Assembly: GCA_910579435.1 (NCBI GenBank)
Contig: CAJTVF010000002.1
Location: 1 to 64,000, forward strand
Length of the DNA stretch: 64,000 bases
Origin: an uncultured Oscillibacter sp.
GTDB taxonomy: Bacteria > Bacillota > Clostridia > Oscillospirales > Oscillospiraceae
Direction: 5' to 3'
The first letter of the stretch is position 1. Each line of letters begins with the position of its first letter. Below, one piece after another: positions 7,093 through 15,500 of the stretch. The notes under the pieces were generated by a model that was given only the letters and a program-made list of their open reading frames with translations, was not told where the DNA came from and did not search any database. The translations under genes were made by a program, and so were the position numbers.

Positions 7093-8793
7093 ATGCGGAA
7101 CATACGTCGTTTTGCCCTGCTGATCCTGGTTTTTACCCTGCTTCTGTCCCTGGCGGGCCCTGACCGGGCCTCCGCCGCCGGGAGCGGAGGAGCCGGGGGG
7201 ATGGTGGGCTATTACGCCTCCTGGGCCTCCGCCGGAGGGTATACGCCCGACCGGCTTCCGGCGGAGCAGTTCACCCAGATCAACTACGCCTTCGCCAAAA
7301 TTGAGAACGGAAGGGCCGTCCTGGACGACCCGGCCCGGGATGGGAAGGTCCTCCGGGAGCTGACGGCCCTGCGGAGGCGGAACCCGGATTTGAACATCGT
7401 CCTCTCCCTGGGGGGCTGGGATGAATCCGCCGGTTTTTCCGACGCGGCGGCTTCCACGGAAAGCCGGAAGACCTTCGCCCAGTCCTGTGTGGACCTGCTC
7501 CTGGAGCATGGCTTGGACGGCGTGGACCTGGACTGGGAGTACCCCGTCTCCGGCGGGGCCCCCGGCGTGGTCCACCGGCCTCAGGACAAGCAGAACTTCA
7601 CCCTGCTCCTGCGGGAGCTCCGCCAGGCCCTGGACCGCCAGGGGCGGCGGGACGGGAAAGCCTATGTCCTGACCATTGCCGGAGCGGTGAGCGGAGGCTA
7701 TCTGAACAACATCGAGCCTCAGGCGGTGGCGGAAACCGTGGACCATATTTTCCTCATGGCCTATGACCTCCACGGGCCCTGGGATTCCTCCGCGGACTTC
7801 AACGCGCCTCTCTACACGCCTTCGGACGGCCCGCCCCGCTACCGGGCCAGTGTGGACGACGGCATTTCCGCCTGGCTGGGCCGGGGCGTCCCGGCGGAGA
7901 AGCTGGTTTTGGGCATGCCGCTGTACGGGTACATATACCAGGGCGTGTCCAGCCGGAACAGCGGGCTTTGCCAGTCCTTTGAAAGCGCCAAATCCGTGCC
8001 CTGGGACAAGGTGAAGAGCGAGTACCTGAACCGCTCCGCCTACCGGCAGCTCCGGCACGAGGAGGCCGAGGTCCCTTACCTCTACGGAAACCGCTCCTTC
8101 CTCTCTTACGACGACCCGGCCTCCATCGCCGCCAAGGCGGAGCTGGCCCGGCGGCGGGGCCTGGGGGGCGTGGGCTTCTGGGAGCTGTCCCAGGATACCG
8201 AAGGGGACCTGGTCCAAAGCGCCTGGGCCGTTTGGAACAGCGGGCGCTTTCAGGATGTGCCCCAGGACGCGTGGTACGCCGGGGCTGTGGAGCGGGTCTG
8301 CGCCGCCGGGCTGATGAACGGCAGCAGCCCTACTACCTTTTCCCCCGGCGGCACGGTGACCCGGGGGCAGATCGCCGCCATTCTCCACCGGCTGGCGGGA
8401 GAGCCCGCAGTCCGGGGCTCCTCCTTCTCAGACGTGCCCGCCTCCGCCTATTACTCCGGGGCCGTGGCCTGGGCCGCCCGGCAGGGCGTGGCGGAGGGCT
8501 TTTCCGACGGGACCTTCCGCCCCGACCTTCCGGTGAGCCGCCAGCAGCTGGCCACCATCCTCTGGCGGTACGCCAAGCTGAAGCGGGCGGACAGCGGCGC
8601 CCGGGCCTCCCTCCAGGGCTTCCCGGACGCCGGGGAGGCCGGCGGCTACGCCGAGGAGGCCCTGGGCTGGGCCCTGGCGGAGGGTATCCTGCAGGGGACC
8701 AAGGAGGGGACCCTCCAGCCTCAGGGCCGGGCCGCCCGGGGCCAGGCCGCCGTCCTGCTGGAGCGGTTCCAGGCGCTGCTGGAGGGCGCGTGA
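7093..8793 (+). CDS. Secreted GH18 chitinase-like protein with C-terminal SLH domains
   Basis: 566 aa. Signal peptide to about residue 29, then a GH18 (beta/alpha)8 barrel: VGYYASWA, LSLGGWDESAGF and the catalytic DGVDLDWEYP at about residues 142-151, with the acid Glu present, and later YDLHGPWD and GLGGVGFWELSQD. Residues ~385-566 carry three S-layer-homology repeats (FQDVPQDAWYAGAVERV, FSDVPASAYYSGAVAWA, FPDAGEAGGYAEEALGWA) that attach proteins to secondary cell-wall polymer. It may cut chitin, GlcNAc-containing glycans or peptidoglycan. ATG 7093 was chosen over upstream in-frame codons because GAGGAG lies 9 nt ahead and it yields the signal peptide. Confidence 0.9.
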   Translation: MRNIRRFALLILVFTLLLSLAGPDRASAAGSGGAGGMVGYYASWASAGGYTPDRLPAEQFTQINYAFAKIENGRAVLDDPARDGKVLRELTALRRRNPDLNIVLSLGGWDESAGFSDAAASTESRKTFAQSCVDLLLEHGLDGVDLDWEYPVSGGAPGVVHRPQDKQNFTLLLRELRQALDRQGRRDGKAYVLTIAGAVSGGYLNNIEPQAVAETVDHIFLMAYDLHGPWDSSADFNAPLYTPSDGPPRYRASVDDGISAWLGRGVPAEKLVLGMPLYGYIYQGVSSRNSGLCQSFESAKSVPWDKVKSEYLNRSAYRQLRHEEAEVPYLYGNRSFLSYDDPASIAAKAELARRRGLGGVGFWELSQDTEGDLVQSAWAVWNSGRFQDVPQDAWYAGAVERVCAAGLMNGSSPTTFSPGGTVTRGQIAAILHRLAGEPAVRGSSFSDVPASAYYSGAVAWAARQGVAEGFSDGTFRPDLPVSRQQLATILWRYAKLKRADSGARASLQGFPDAGEAGGYAEEALGWALAEGILQGTKEGTLQPQGRAARGQAAVLLERFQALLEGA

Positions 8794-8845
8794 CCTCACG
8801 CCGCCTGCGGGCCGCATTTGAAAACTCCTCCCGGCAAAGCTGTCC

Positions 8846-8874
8846 TTGACGGCGCATTTTTCCAGGTATATAAT
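8846..8874 (+). promoter_or_regulatory. Sigma-A promoter
   Basis: TTGACG at 8846-8851, 17-nt spacer, perfect TATAAT at 8869-8874, 55 bases ahead of the secreted SLH-like protein start at 8929. Confidence 0.75.
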
Positions 8875-8928
8875 ATATATGTGTATCACCCCGGCGGTCC
8901 CCCCGCCGGAGAAGAGAGGAGATTTTTC

Positions 8929-10368
8929 ATGAAACGCTTTCTGACGATTCTGCTCACGACCCTGGCGCTGGCGGGGCTGCTGTGCGTCACCGCCTCCGCG
9001 TCCAGCTTCGACGGCGCGGCGCAGGAGCTGTCCGCCATCGGCATGCTCAAGGGCGGGGCCGGAGGCTTTGACCTGGACAAGGCTCCCACCCGGGCCCAGG
9101 CCGCCATTATGCTGGTCCGGCTCTTCGGGGCGGAGGAGGAGGCCAAGGCCGCCTACGCCGCCGGAGATTTGAAGTGCCCCTTCACCGACGTGAACGAGAC
9201 CACCGCTCCCTTCGCCGCGTGGCTTAAGGACAAGGGTCTTGCCAGCGGCACCTCCGAGACCACCTTTGGCGCGTCCGGCCCCTGCACCGCCAAGGCGTAC
9301 ACCATCTTCCTGCTTCGGGCCCTGGGCTACCAGGACAACGTGGATTTCACCAGCGCCAACGCCCAGGAGTTTGCGCTCTCCATCGGCCTGCTGGATACCT
9401 CCCTGTTCAACGGGACCTTCCTCCGGGACGATTTGGTATCCATGACCTATCAGGCCCTGGGCACGGACCTCAAGGACGGGAGCACCTACCTGCTGGCCAG
9501 CCTCATTGAGAGCGGCGCGGTGGAGGAGGCGGCGGCAAAGCCCATCACGGACAAAATTGAGGCCTACCGGGCCCTCCAGTCCTCCGGCGCGGCGGCGGCT
9601 CAGGGGCTGGACGCCTCCATTGACGCGAACGTGGGCATGCAGCTCAGCCTCAAGGGCACTGATGGCGGGACCCCGCTGGACATGACGCAGAAAGCGGACG
9701 CCGCCGTCAAGGGCAATATCAAAATGCTTCTGGACAAGGACCTCCAGATGGCTATGGACATGACCGTCACCGTCTCCGACGGGGAGGTCACCGAAACCGA
9801 AAAAATGGAGTACTGGCTGAAGGACGGCACGGCCTATGCCCGTTCCGGTGAGGACGCCTATCAGATGCCCATGGGCATGGGTATGGACATGGAGGCCTTC
9901 ACGGCGCTGATGGACCAGGCCGCCGGGAACACCTACGCCGCCCTGCTGCCCTTCATCGACTCCATCACCACCAGGACCTCCGGCGGGAACACCGTCTACA
10001 CCCTGACGCTGAACGACGCCTTCGCCGGGATGCTCAACGGCCTGATGGGCCAGATCCTGGGCATGCTGGAGGCGGGCCTGGACATGGGCATGTCCTTCTC
10101 CCTGGACAGCAGCACCATCACCTATACCGTGGGCCAGGACGGGACGCTGAAAAGCGCGGCGGCGGACATGGCCTTGAAGGCGGATGTAAGCGCCTCCGAC
10201 GGCAGGGACAGCCTGGCGGTCCGTGTCGTCGCGGACCTGGATATGACCATGGACATCAAGGCCATGGGCAAGGCCGTAAAAATCAGCTTCCCGGACTTCT
10301 CCGGCTTTGAAGAGATTATCGGCGGAGCCGACGGCCCCACCGGCATCTTTGGAACCGCTGCCTATTAA
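8929..10368 (+). CDS. Secreted SLH-like protein with lipoprotein-like C-terminal domain
   Basis: 479 aa. Signal peptide of about 24 residues (MKRFLTILLTTLALAGLL). Residues ~30-190 look like degenerate S-layer-homology modules (LSAIGMLKG, PTRAQAAIMLVRLFG, FTDVNETTAPFAAWLKDKGLASG). The C-terminal ~250 residues (QLSLKGTDGG, KADAAVKGNIKMLLDKD, KMEYWLKDGTAYAR) resemble the beta-rich domain of LppX/DUF6612-type proteins that bind hydrophobic ligands, a tentative comparison. The very end reads EIIGGADGPTGIF, a motif better known from sodium-pumping decarboxylase beta subunits. It follows the other SLH protein but has its own promoter at 8846 and strong RBS (GAGAGGAG). Confidence 0.8.
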   Translation: MKRFLTILLTTLALAGLLCVTASASSFDGAAQELSAIGMLKGGAGGFDLDKAPTRAQAAIMLVRLFGAEEEAKAAYAAGDLKCPFTDVNETTAPFAAWLKDKGLASGTSETTFGASGPCTAKAYTIFLLRALGYQDNVDFTSANAQEFALSIGLLDTSLFNGTFLRDDLVSMTYQALGTDLKDGSTYLLASLIESGAVEEAAAKPITDKIEAYRALQSSGAAAAQGLDASIDANVGMQLSLKGTDGGTPLDMTQKADAAVKGNIKMLLDKDLQMAMDMTVTVSDGEVTETEKMEYWLKDGTAYARSGEDAYQMPMGMGMDMEAFTALMDQAAGNTYAALLPFIDSITTRTSGGNTVYTLTLNDAFAGMLNGLMGQILGMLEAGLDMGMSFSLDSSTITYTVGQDGTLKSAAADMALKADVSASDGRDSLAVRVVADLDMTMDIKAMGKAVKISFPDFSGFEEIIGGADGPTGIFGTAAY

Positions 10369-10376
10369 AAAACAGA

Positions 10377-10409
10377 ACCCGTCCGGCGGAATCCGCCGGA
10401 CGGGTTTTT
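10377..10409 (+). terminator. Terminator between convergent genes
   Basis: ACCCGTCCGGCGGA pairs with TCCGCCGGACGGGT, followed by TTTTTA on the plus strand. The A-run on the other side gives a U-tract for the minus strand as well, so it may also end the trmD operon, whose last codon abuts it. Confidence 0.8.
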
Positions 10410-11175
10410 ACGCCTCTTCTTCCTCCAGGGCGAATTCCTCTTTCGCCTCCTGGAGGACCTTTTTTTCGGCCTTGGTGGTCAATTGGCTCTCGTCAAATTT
10501 CGCGAACAGGTCCGGGCGGCGGCGCATGGTCCGCTTGTAGCTCTCCTTCCGCCGCCAGGCCGCCACCTTCCCGTGGTCCCCGGAGAGCAGGATCTCCGGC
10601 ACCGCCCGGTCGTGCCACACAGCGGGCCGGGAGTACTGGGGATACTCCAAAAGCCCGTTCCAGTGGGACTCCTCCTGGAAGCACTCCTCGTCCGGCAGGA
10701 CCCCGGGCACCATGCGGCACACCGCGTCCGCCACCGCCATGGCGGGGATCTCCCCGCCGGTAAGCACGAAGTCCCCCATGGAGATCTCCTCGTCCACGCA
10801 CTCGTCCAGGAAGCGCTGGTCCACGCCCTCATAGTGGCCGCAGACCAAAATCAGGTGGTCGTACCGCTCCTTCAATTCCCGGGCCGTGTCCTGGGTGAAG
10901 GTCCGCCCGCAGGGGGAGAGGAAAATGGTCCGCCCCGGCCCGTGGGCCTCCACTACATGGGCCCAGCAGCGGTAAAGGGGGTCCGCCTGCATGACGGCTC
11001 CCCGGCCCCCGCCGTAGGGGTAGTCGTCCACCTGCATCTGCTTGTTGGTGGTGTACTCCCGAATCTGATGGGTCCGGATGGCGATATACCCCCGCTCCTG
11101 GGCCCGGCCCAGAATGCTGACGTTCAGCATGGCATCCACGGAATCCGGGAAGAGGGTCAGAATGTCGATGTTCAC
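10408..11175 (-). CDS. trmD: tRNA (guanine-N1)-methyltransferase TrmD
   Basis: 255 aa. Methylates G37 of tRNAs with an adjacent G36, using S-adenosylmethionine, to prevent +1 frameshifting. The SPOUT trefoil-knot motifs are present: NIDILTLFP at the start, DDYPYGGGRGAVMQ, CGHYEGVDQRF, EEISMGDFVLTGGEIPA and the C-terminal LLEYPQYSRPAVW. The start is GTG at 11175, overlapping the rimM stop by 4 bases (GTGA), and gives the family N-terminus; a longer in-frame reading from 11340 lies inside rimM. It forms the rimM-trmD operon common in Firmicutes. Confidence 0.97.
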   Translation of the reverse strand: MNIDILTLFPDSVDAMLNVSILGRAQERGYIAIRTHQIREYTTNKQMQVDDYPYGGGRGAVMQADPLYRCWAHVVEAHGPGRTIFLSPCGRTFTQDTARELKERYDHLILVCGHYEGVDQRFLDECVDEEISMGDFVLTGGEIPAMAVADAVCRMVPGVLPDEECFQEESHWNGLLEYPQYSRPAVWHDRAVPEILLSGDHGKVAAWRRKESYKRTMRRRPDLFAKFDESQLTTKAEKKVLQEAKEEFALEEEEA

Positions 11176-11669
11176 TCCGTCAGCCCCTCCCAGACCCGAA
11201 TGTCCATCCGGTTGTTCTCCAGGTCCACGCCCAGGATGAAGGCGTCCTTCACCGCCGGGACCAGGAACTCCTTCACTCCCCGGACGGTGTACACCTTGCT
11301 GGCGGGGTAGCGCTCCACCCTCGTCAGCTCGCCCACGCACTCTCCGGTCTCCCCGTCGTACACGTCCAGGCCGATGAGCTCGCCGTCGAAATACTCCCCC
11401 TCCGGGAGGCGGGCATCCGCCCGGCGGACCAGCAGCTCCTTCCCCCGGAGGCCCTCGGCGGCGGTGCGGTCCTCCACCCCCTCCAGCTTGAGAAGGGCCA
11501 TGCCCTTGTGTACGCGGCAGGAAACCGGCGAGACGGCCTGTCCCTCCAGGTAGAAGGTCTTGAAGCCGGTGAGGAACTCCGCCTCCCCCTCCAGGGGCAG
11601 GACCCGCAGCTCCCCCCGAATGCCGTGGACGCCGGCGATCCGGCCCACGGGCACAAAATCCAATTTCAT
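11172..11669 (-). CDS. rimM: 16S rRNA processing protein RimM
   Basis: 165 aa. Ribosome maturation factor for the 30S head, binding protein uS19. The N-terminal RimM barrel (VPVGRIAGVHGIRGELRVLP) and C-terminal PRC-barrel (EYFDGELIGLDVY to VPAVKDAFILGVDLENNRM) are complete. ATG 11669 is preceded by AGGAG; a longer in-frame reading to 11864 only translates the repeat at 11687-11878. Overlaps trmD by 4 bases. The usual Firmicutes partners rpsP and ffh are not adjacent here. Confidence 0.95.
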   Translation of the reverse strand: MKLDFVPVGRIAGVHGIRGELRVLPLEGEAEFLTGFKTFYLEGQAVSPVSCRVHKGMALLKLEGVEDRTAAEGLRGKELLVRRADARLPEGEYFDGELIGLDVYDGETGECVGELTRVERYPASKVYTVRGVKEFLVPAVKDAFILGVDLENNRMDIRVWEGLTE

Positions 11670-11686
11670 AAAGGGCACTCCTTTGT

Positions 11687-11878
11687 TATAGTTACCACAG
11701 TTGAAAAGAATCCAATGGATTCTTTTCAACACAGCGCGGGTATACCGCGCTGTGGGCCGCGAATGCGGCTTTCTGCGGTAAACTTCATAGGAAACGCATA
11801 GGCGCCTTGCGCCCCGGCGGACCGCAGGTCCGCCGGCTGAAAAGGAGTGTTTACTCCTTTTCAACTGCGTTGACTATA
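11687..11878. repeat. 192-bp multi-hairpin repeat, copy 1 (TA-flanked inverted ends)
   Basis: The ends are inverted repeats (TATAGT.A at 11687 and TGACTATA at 11871-11878, continuing into GTTGAAAAG on each side). Inside are consecutive perfect hairpins: GTTGAAAAGAATCC with its complement (11700-11730), ACAGCGCGG with CCGCGCTGT, GGCGGACC with GGTCCGCC, and GAAAAGGAGT with ACTCCTTTTC. It matches the copy at 26995-27185 over its full length, and the second hairpin arms differ between copies yet still pair. It lies between the histidine kinase stop and rimM. Best read as a MITE-like structured repeat. Confidence 0.75.
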
Positions 11879-11882
11879 TCCA

Positions 11883-12770
11883 TCAATTCCGGGGCAAAAA
11901 CAGGGAGAACCTGGCCCCCTGCCCGGGCCGGGAGAAGGCCTTCACATAGCCCCCCTGGCCCTGGGCGATCTGCCGGACCAGGTAAAGCCCCACGCCCACG
12001 CCCTCCGCCTCCGAGGCCGCCCCGCCCCGGTAGAACCGCCGGAAGAGCTTCCCCAGCTCCTCCTCCGGAATGCCGGGCCCGGTGTCCGCCACGTCGATCC
12101 GGGCGAAGAGCTCATAGGCCCGGGCGCTGACGGTAATGGTCCCGGAGGGCGTATACTTCACGGCGTTGTCAATGAGGTTGCACACCGCCTCCGCCGTCCA
12201 CTTGGGATCGAAGACCGCCTCCGCCCCGGCAGGCTCCAGAATCAGCTCCAGGCCCTTCTCCGCCGCCCTGGGGGCGAACTGGGCCGCCGCCTCCTCCAGC
12301 ATGGGCCCCAGGGGCCCCGGCCTGGGATGCAGGACCAGCACCCCCGCTTCCAGCCGGGAGGTCTTCACCAGCGCGTCAATAAGGGACTGGAGCTTCCGGG
12401 CCTGCTCCCCCAGGGCGGCGGTATAGGCCCGGCAGTCCTCCGGGGCCTGTTCCTCCAAAAGCTGGGCGTACAGCCGCACGTTGGCGATGGGGGTCTTGGT
12501 CTGGTGGGAGATGTCGGCGATGAGGGACTTAATCTTGTCCCGCTCCTCCTGGAGGTTTTTGGCAGAGACGGCGGAGGCGCTGAGGTAGTGGGCCAGCTTC
12601 GTCTCCACGGCGGAGCGGAGGCTCTCGTCAAAGGCCTCCTCCTGAAAGTCCCCCCGGACCGCCGCGTCCAGCATCCGGTCCAGGCTGCGGAGCAGCCGCT
12701 TCATCCGCCAGCGGTGCCACAGGTACAGCGCCGCCAGGGCCAGGGCGGCGAGGCCAAGCGTTTCCGCCAT
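11883..12770 (-). CDS. Sensor histidine kinase
   Basis: 295 aa. One short N-terminal membrane segment (residues ~4-20), no extracellular sensor domain. HisKA domain with the phosphoacceptor in ISHQTKTPIANVRLY (about residue 89), then the HATPase domain with N-box NLIDNAVKYTP, G1 DTGPGIPEE, F-box FRRFYRG and G2 GVGVGLYLVRQIA. The small size and lack of a sensing loop suggest it detects something within the membrane or through a partner, as with BceS-type kinases; that is inference. Starts 3 bases after the response regulator ends, in one operon with it and prfC. Confidence 0.92.
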   Translation of the reverse strand: MAETLGLAALALAALYLWHRWRMKRLLRSLDRMLDAAVRGDFQEEAFDESLRSAVETKLAHYLSASAVSAKNLQEERDKIKSLIADISHQTKTPIANVRLYAQLLEEQAPEDCRAYTAALGEQARKLQSLIDALVKTSRLEAGVLVLHPRPGPLGPMLEEAAAQFAPRAAEKGLELILEPAGAEAVFDPKWTAEAVCNLIDNAVKYTPSGTITVSARAYELFARIDVADTGPGIPEEELGKLFRRFYRGGAASEAEGVGVGLYLVRQIAQGQGGYVKAFSRPGQGARFSLFLPRN

Positions 12771-12773
12771 GCC

Positions 12774-13463
12774 TCAGCCCCCGGTTTCCCCGGCGGTCCA
12801 GGTATAGCCGATGCCGTAGACGGTTTTCAGATACCGGGGCTTGGAGGGGTTTTCCTCCAGCTTGCCCCGGAGGCGCTTCACCGTCACGGATAGGGCGTTT
12901 TCGTCCACGTACTCCGCCCCGTCGGTCCACACCCGGTCCACCAGCAGCTCCCGGGGCAGGGTCCGCCCCCGGTTCTCCACCAGGACCCGGAGGAGCTTCT
13001 GCTCCGTCTTGCTCAGGTCGATGAGCCGCCCGTCCCGGCGGAACTCCATGCGCTCAAAGTCGAAGGAGAACCCGTCCAGCGCCAGGGGCCCGGCCGCCTC
13101 GCCGCCCCGGCGGAGCTGGGCGTTGACCCGGGCCCGGAGCACCGCCAGGGAGAATGGCTTGGTGACGTAATCGTCCGCCCCGGACTCCAGGCCCGCCACG
13201 ATGTCCGTCTCCATGTCGTTGGCGGTCAGCAGGATGACGGGGACGGGATTGGCCCCGGCCCGGAGGCGGCGGAGAAAGTCCAGCCCGTTTCCATCGGGGA
13301 GGTTCACGTCCAGAATCAGCAGGTCAAAGCCTCCCGCCTCCAGGGCCTCCCGGGCGGCGGAGAGGGTCCGGCACAGCGCCAGCTCCAGCGACGGGTCCCT
13401 GAGGGCCAGGCACAGCCCGTCCCCCAGGGCCCGGTCGTCCTCCACAATCAAAATCCGTTTCAT
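12774..13463 (-). CDS. OmpR/PhoB-family response regulator
   Basis: 229 aa. Receiver domain residues 1-115 with acidic pocket EDD, phosphoacceptor Asp in LLILDVNLPDGNG, Thr in LLTAND and Lys in DDYVTKPF. The winged-helix DNA-binding domain follows, with DLSKTEQKLLRVLVENRG, VDENALSVTVKRLRGKL and GIGYTW. ATG 13463 overlaps the prfC stop as ATGA, a sign of coupled translation. Partner of the kinase just downstream; targets unknown. Confidence 0.93.
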   Translation of the reverse strand: MKRILIVEDDRALGDGLCLALRDPSLELALCRTLSAAREALEAGGFDLLILDVNLPDGNGLDFLRRLRAGANPVPVILLTANDMETDIVAGLESGADDYVTKPFSLAVLRARVNAQLRRGGEAAGPLALDGFSFDFERMEFRRDGRLIDLSKTEQKLLRVLVENRGRTLPRELLVDRVWTDGAEYVDENALSVTVKRLRGKLEENPSKPRYLKTVYGIGYTWTAGETGG

Positions 13464-15043
13464 GAGACCGACAGCGCGTCCTCCAGCACCAGGCCGGGGT
13501 TGTGCTTGGTCAAAAAGCCCACGGACCACTCGCCGCCAAAGGCCACCAGCAGACGGCCCTTGAAATCCTCCAGAATCGCCGCGCCGGTGCAGAGGACCAG
13601 CTCGTCGGGCTTTACGGGACACTCGGCAATCAGCCGCAGGTGGTCGTAGGGCAGGCCCTCCATGTAGAGCTCCACGCCGTACTCCGCCTTCATGCGGTAC
13701 TGGAACACATCGAATTGCAGCGTGCCCACCACGCCGACCACCACTTCCTCCATGCCGCCGCCGGGGCGCTTGAAAATCTGAATCGCGCCCTCCTGGGCAA
13801 TCTGCTCCGTGCCCTTGATGAACTGCTTGCGCTTCATGGTGTCCTTGGGCGAGACCCGCATGAAGTGCTCCGGCTCGAAGGTGGGAATGCCCGCGTAGCG
13901 GAACTTCTTCCCCGGCACGGTCACGGTGTCCCCGATGGAGAAGATGCCGGGGTCAAACACGCCGATGATGTCCCCGGCGTAGGCCTCGTCCACAATCTCC
14001 CGCTCCGCCGCCATCATCTGCTGGGGCTGGCTCAGGCGCATCTTCTTGCCGGACTGGACGTGGAAGTACTCCGCGTCCCGCTGGAAGCGGCCGGAGCAGA
14101 TGCGCATGAAGGCCAGGCGGTCCCGGTGGGCCTTGTTCATGTTGGCCTGAATCTTGAAGACGAAGGCGGAGAAGTCCGGGGAGAACGCGTCGATCTCCTC
14201 CTCCCCCGCCATGCGGCTGAGGGGGGCGGTGGTCATGCGGAGGAAGGCGTTCAGGAAGGGCTCCACGCCGAAGTTGGTCAGGGCGGAGCCGAAGAACACC
14301 GGGGAGAGGGTCCCGGCCCGGACGGCCTCCAGGTCGAAGTCCCGGCCCGCCCCCAGGAGCTCCACCTCCTCCTGGAGCTGGCGCCAGCGGCTTTCGCCAA
14401 TCATGTCCCCCACGGCGGGGTCGTCCAGGTCCACGGCGGTGGCCTCGGCCTTTTTGGCGTGGCCCTCGCCGGAGAAGAAGAGGATGTGGCCCGCCTCCCG
14501 GTCATAGACCCCCTGGAACTCCTTCCCGGAGCCGATGGGCCAGTTGACGGGATAGGTGTCGATGCCCAGCTCCGCCTCCACCTCGCCGCAGAGCTCCAGC
14601 GGGTCCCGGCTCTCCCGGTCCATCTTGTTGATGAAGGTGAAAATGGGGATGTGCCGCAGGGCGCAGACCCGGAAGAGCTTGCGCGTCTGGGGCTCCACGC
14701 CCTTGGCGGCGTCGATGACCATGACGGCGGAGTCCGCCGCCATGAGGGTGCGGTAGGTGTCCTCGGAGAAGTCCTGGTGTCCCGGGGTGTCCAGAATGTT
14801 GACGCAGCAGCCGCCGTGCTGGAACTGCATGACGGAGGAGGTGACGGAAATGCCCCTCTGCTTCTCAATTTCCATCCAGTCGCTGGTGGCGGCCCGGGCC
14901 CGCTTGCCCTTGACCTCGCCCGCCTGGGCGATGGCCCCGCCGTAGAGCAGGAGTTTTTCCGTCAGGGTGGTCTTGCCCGCGTCGGGGTGGGAGATGATGG
15001 CGAAGGTTCGCCTCCGGGCGATCTCGTCCTTGAAAGCGGCCAT
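13460..15043 (-). CDS. prfC: Peptide chain release factor 3
   Basis: 527 aa, the normal RF3 length. GTPase that removes RF1/RF2 from the ribosome after termination. G1 SHPDAGKTT, G2 region RGISVTSSVMQF, G3 DTPGHQDFSEDTYRTL, G4 NKMDRESRDP, then domains II and III including FKRPGGGMEEVVVGVVG and LQFDVFQYRMKAEYGVEL. ATG 15043 with AGGAGG upstream gives the canonical MAAFKDEIARRRTFAIISH start. It has its own promoter at 15095-15123 and is translationally coupled to the response regulator. Confidence 0.97.
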   Translation of the reverse strand: MAAFKDEIARRRTFAIISHPDAGKTTLTEKLLLYGGAIAQAGEVKGKRARAATSDWMEIEKQRGISVTSSVMQFQHGGCCVNILDTPGHQDFSEDTYRTLMAADSAVMVIDAAKGVEPQTRKLFRVCALRHIPIFTFINKMDRESRDPLELCGEVEAELGIDTYPVNWPIGSGKEFQGVYDREAGHILFFSGEGHAKKAEATAVDLDDPAVGDMIGESRWRQLQEEVELLGAGRDFDLEAVRAGTLSPVFFGSALTNFGVEPFLNAFLRMTTAPLSRMAGEEEIDAFSPDFSAFVFKIQANMNKAHRDRLAFMRICSGRFQRDAEYFHVQSGKKMRLSQPQQMMAAEREIVDEAYAGDIIGVFDPGIFSIGDTVTVPGKKFRYAGIPTFEPEHFMRVSPKDTMKRKQFIKGTEQIAQEGAIQIFKRPGGGMEEVVVGVVGTLQFDVFQYRMKAEYGVELYMEGLPYDHLRLIAECPVKPDELVLCTGAAILEDFKGRLLVAFGGEWSVGFLTKHNPGLVLEDALSVS

Positions 15044-15094
15044 AGTACAGCCTCCTGGTCTGTTTGATAATGGGATTCTTTCCACAAATTTAAT

Positions 15095-15123
15095 AATATA
15101 ACATAAATCCCGCCGCTTTGCAA
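15095..15123 (-). promoter_or_regulatory. Promoter of prfC operon
   Basis: On the minus strand TTGCAA (15118-15123), 17-nt spacer, TATATT (15095-15100), about 50 bases before prfC. Confidence 0.6.
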
Positions 15124-15173
15124 GCGGCAGGGCCGGGGGATTCCATTGGTGAAAAAGGTTTCTCTTTTTCCTC

Positions 15174-15202
15174 TTGCATTTCCCGCCGGGCTGTGCTATA
15201 AA
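15174..15202 (+). promoter_or_regulatory. Promoter of the T-box leader
   Basis: TTGCAT at 15174-15179, 17-nt spacer, TATAAA at 15197-15202; transcription would start near 15209 at the beginning of the T-box. Confidence 0.6.
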
Positions 15203-15208
15203 AGAGGG

Positions 15209-15470
15209 AGATAACCGCTGATGCGCGATGAACGGGAAAATAACGATCACGCTTCGCCAAGAGAGGACGGGCCTCCGGCTGAAAGCCCGTCCGCGACGCG
15301 CCGTTTGGTTCGCCCGGGAGCCGCCGTGGAGACACGGCCGGTCCGCCCTCCGTTACCGGGGCCTCGAGGGCGCGCCCCGGGGCGCGAATTTGGGTGGTAC
15401 CGCGGAAGGAGTTGCCTTTCGTCCCATGGTTTGGGGCGGAGGGTTTTTTCTTTTGCCTCCCCGGCTCCGC
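15209..15470 (+). promoter_or_regulatory. T-box leader (probably tRNA-Phe responsive)
   Basis: The 3' part contains the T-box core GGGTGGTACCGCGGAA (15391-15406), whose TGG pairs with the uncharged tRNA CCA end. An 11-bp terminator stem follows (CCTTTCGTCCC with GGGGCGGAGGG) and then a T-run. Upstream the Stem I signatures are visible: GATGAACGGGAAAATAA, AAGAGAGGACGGGC and GGCTGAAAGCCC. TTC at 15309-15311 is the likeliest specifier codon, which would mean tRNA-Phe and fits pheS/pheT downstream. Low phenylalanyl-tRNA would favour antitermination and expression of the operon. Confidence 0.88.
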
Positions 15471-15500
15471 CTGACCTTTTGAGAAAGGACCTGACCGCAC

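Noticed and set aside
13502-15067. 521-codon plus-strand frame
   Set aside because: Antisense of prfC, no RBS or domain.
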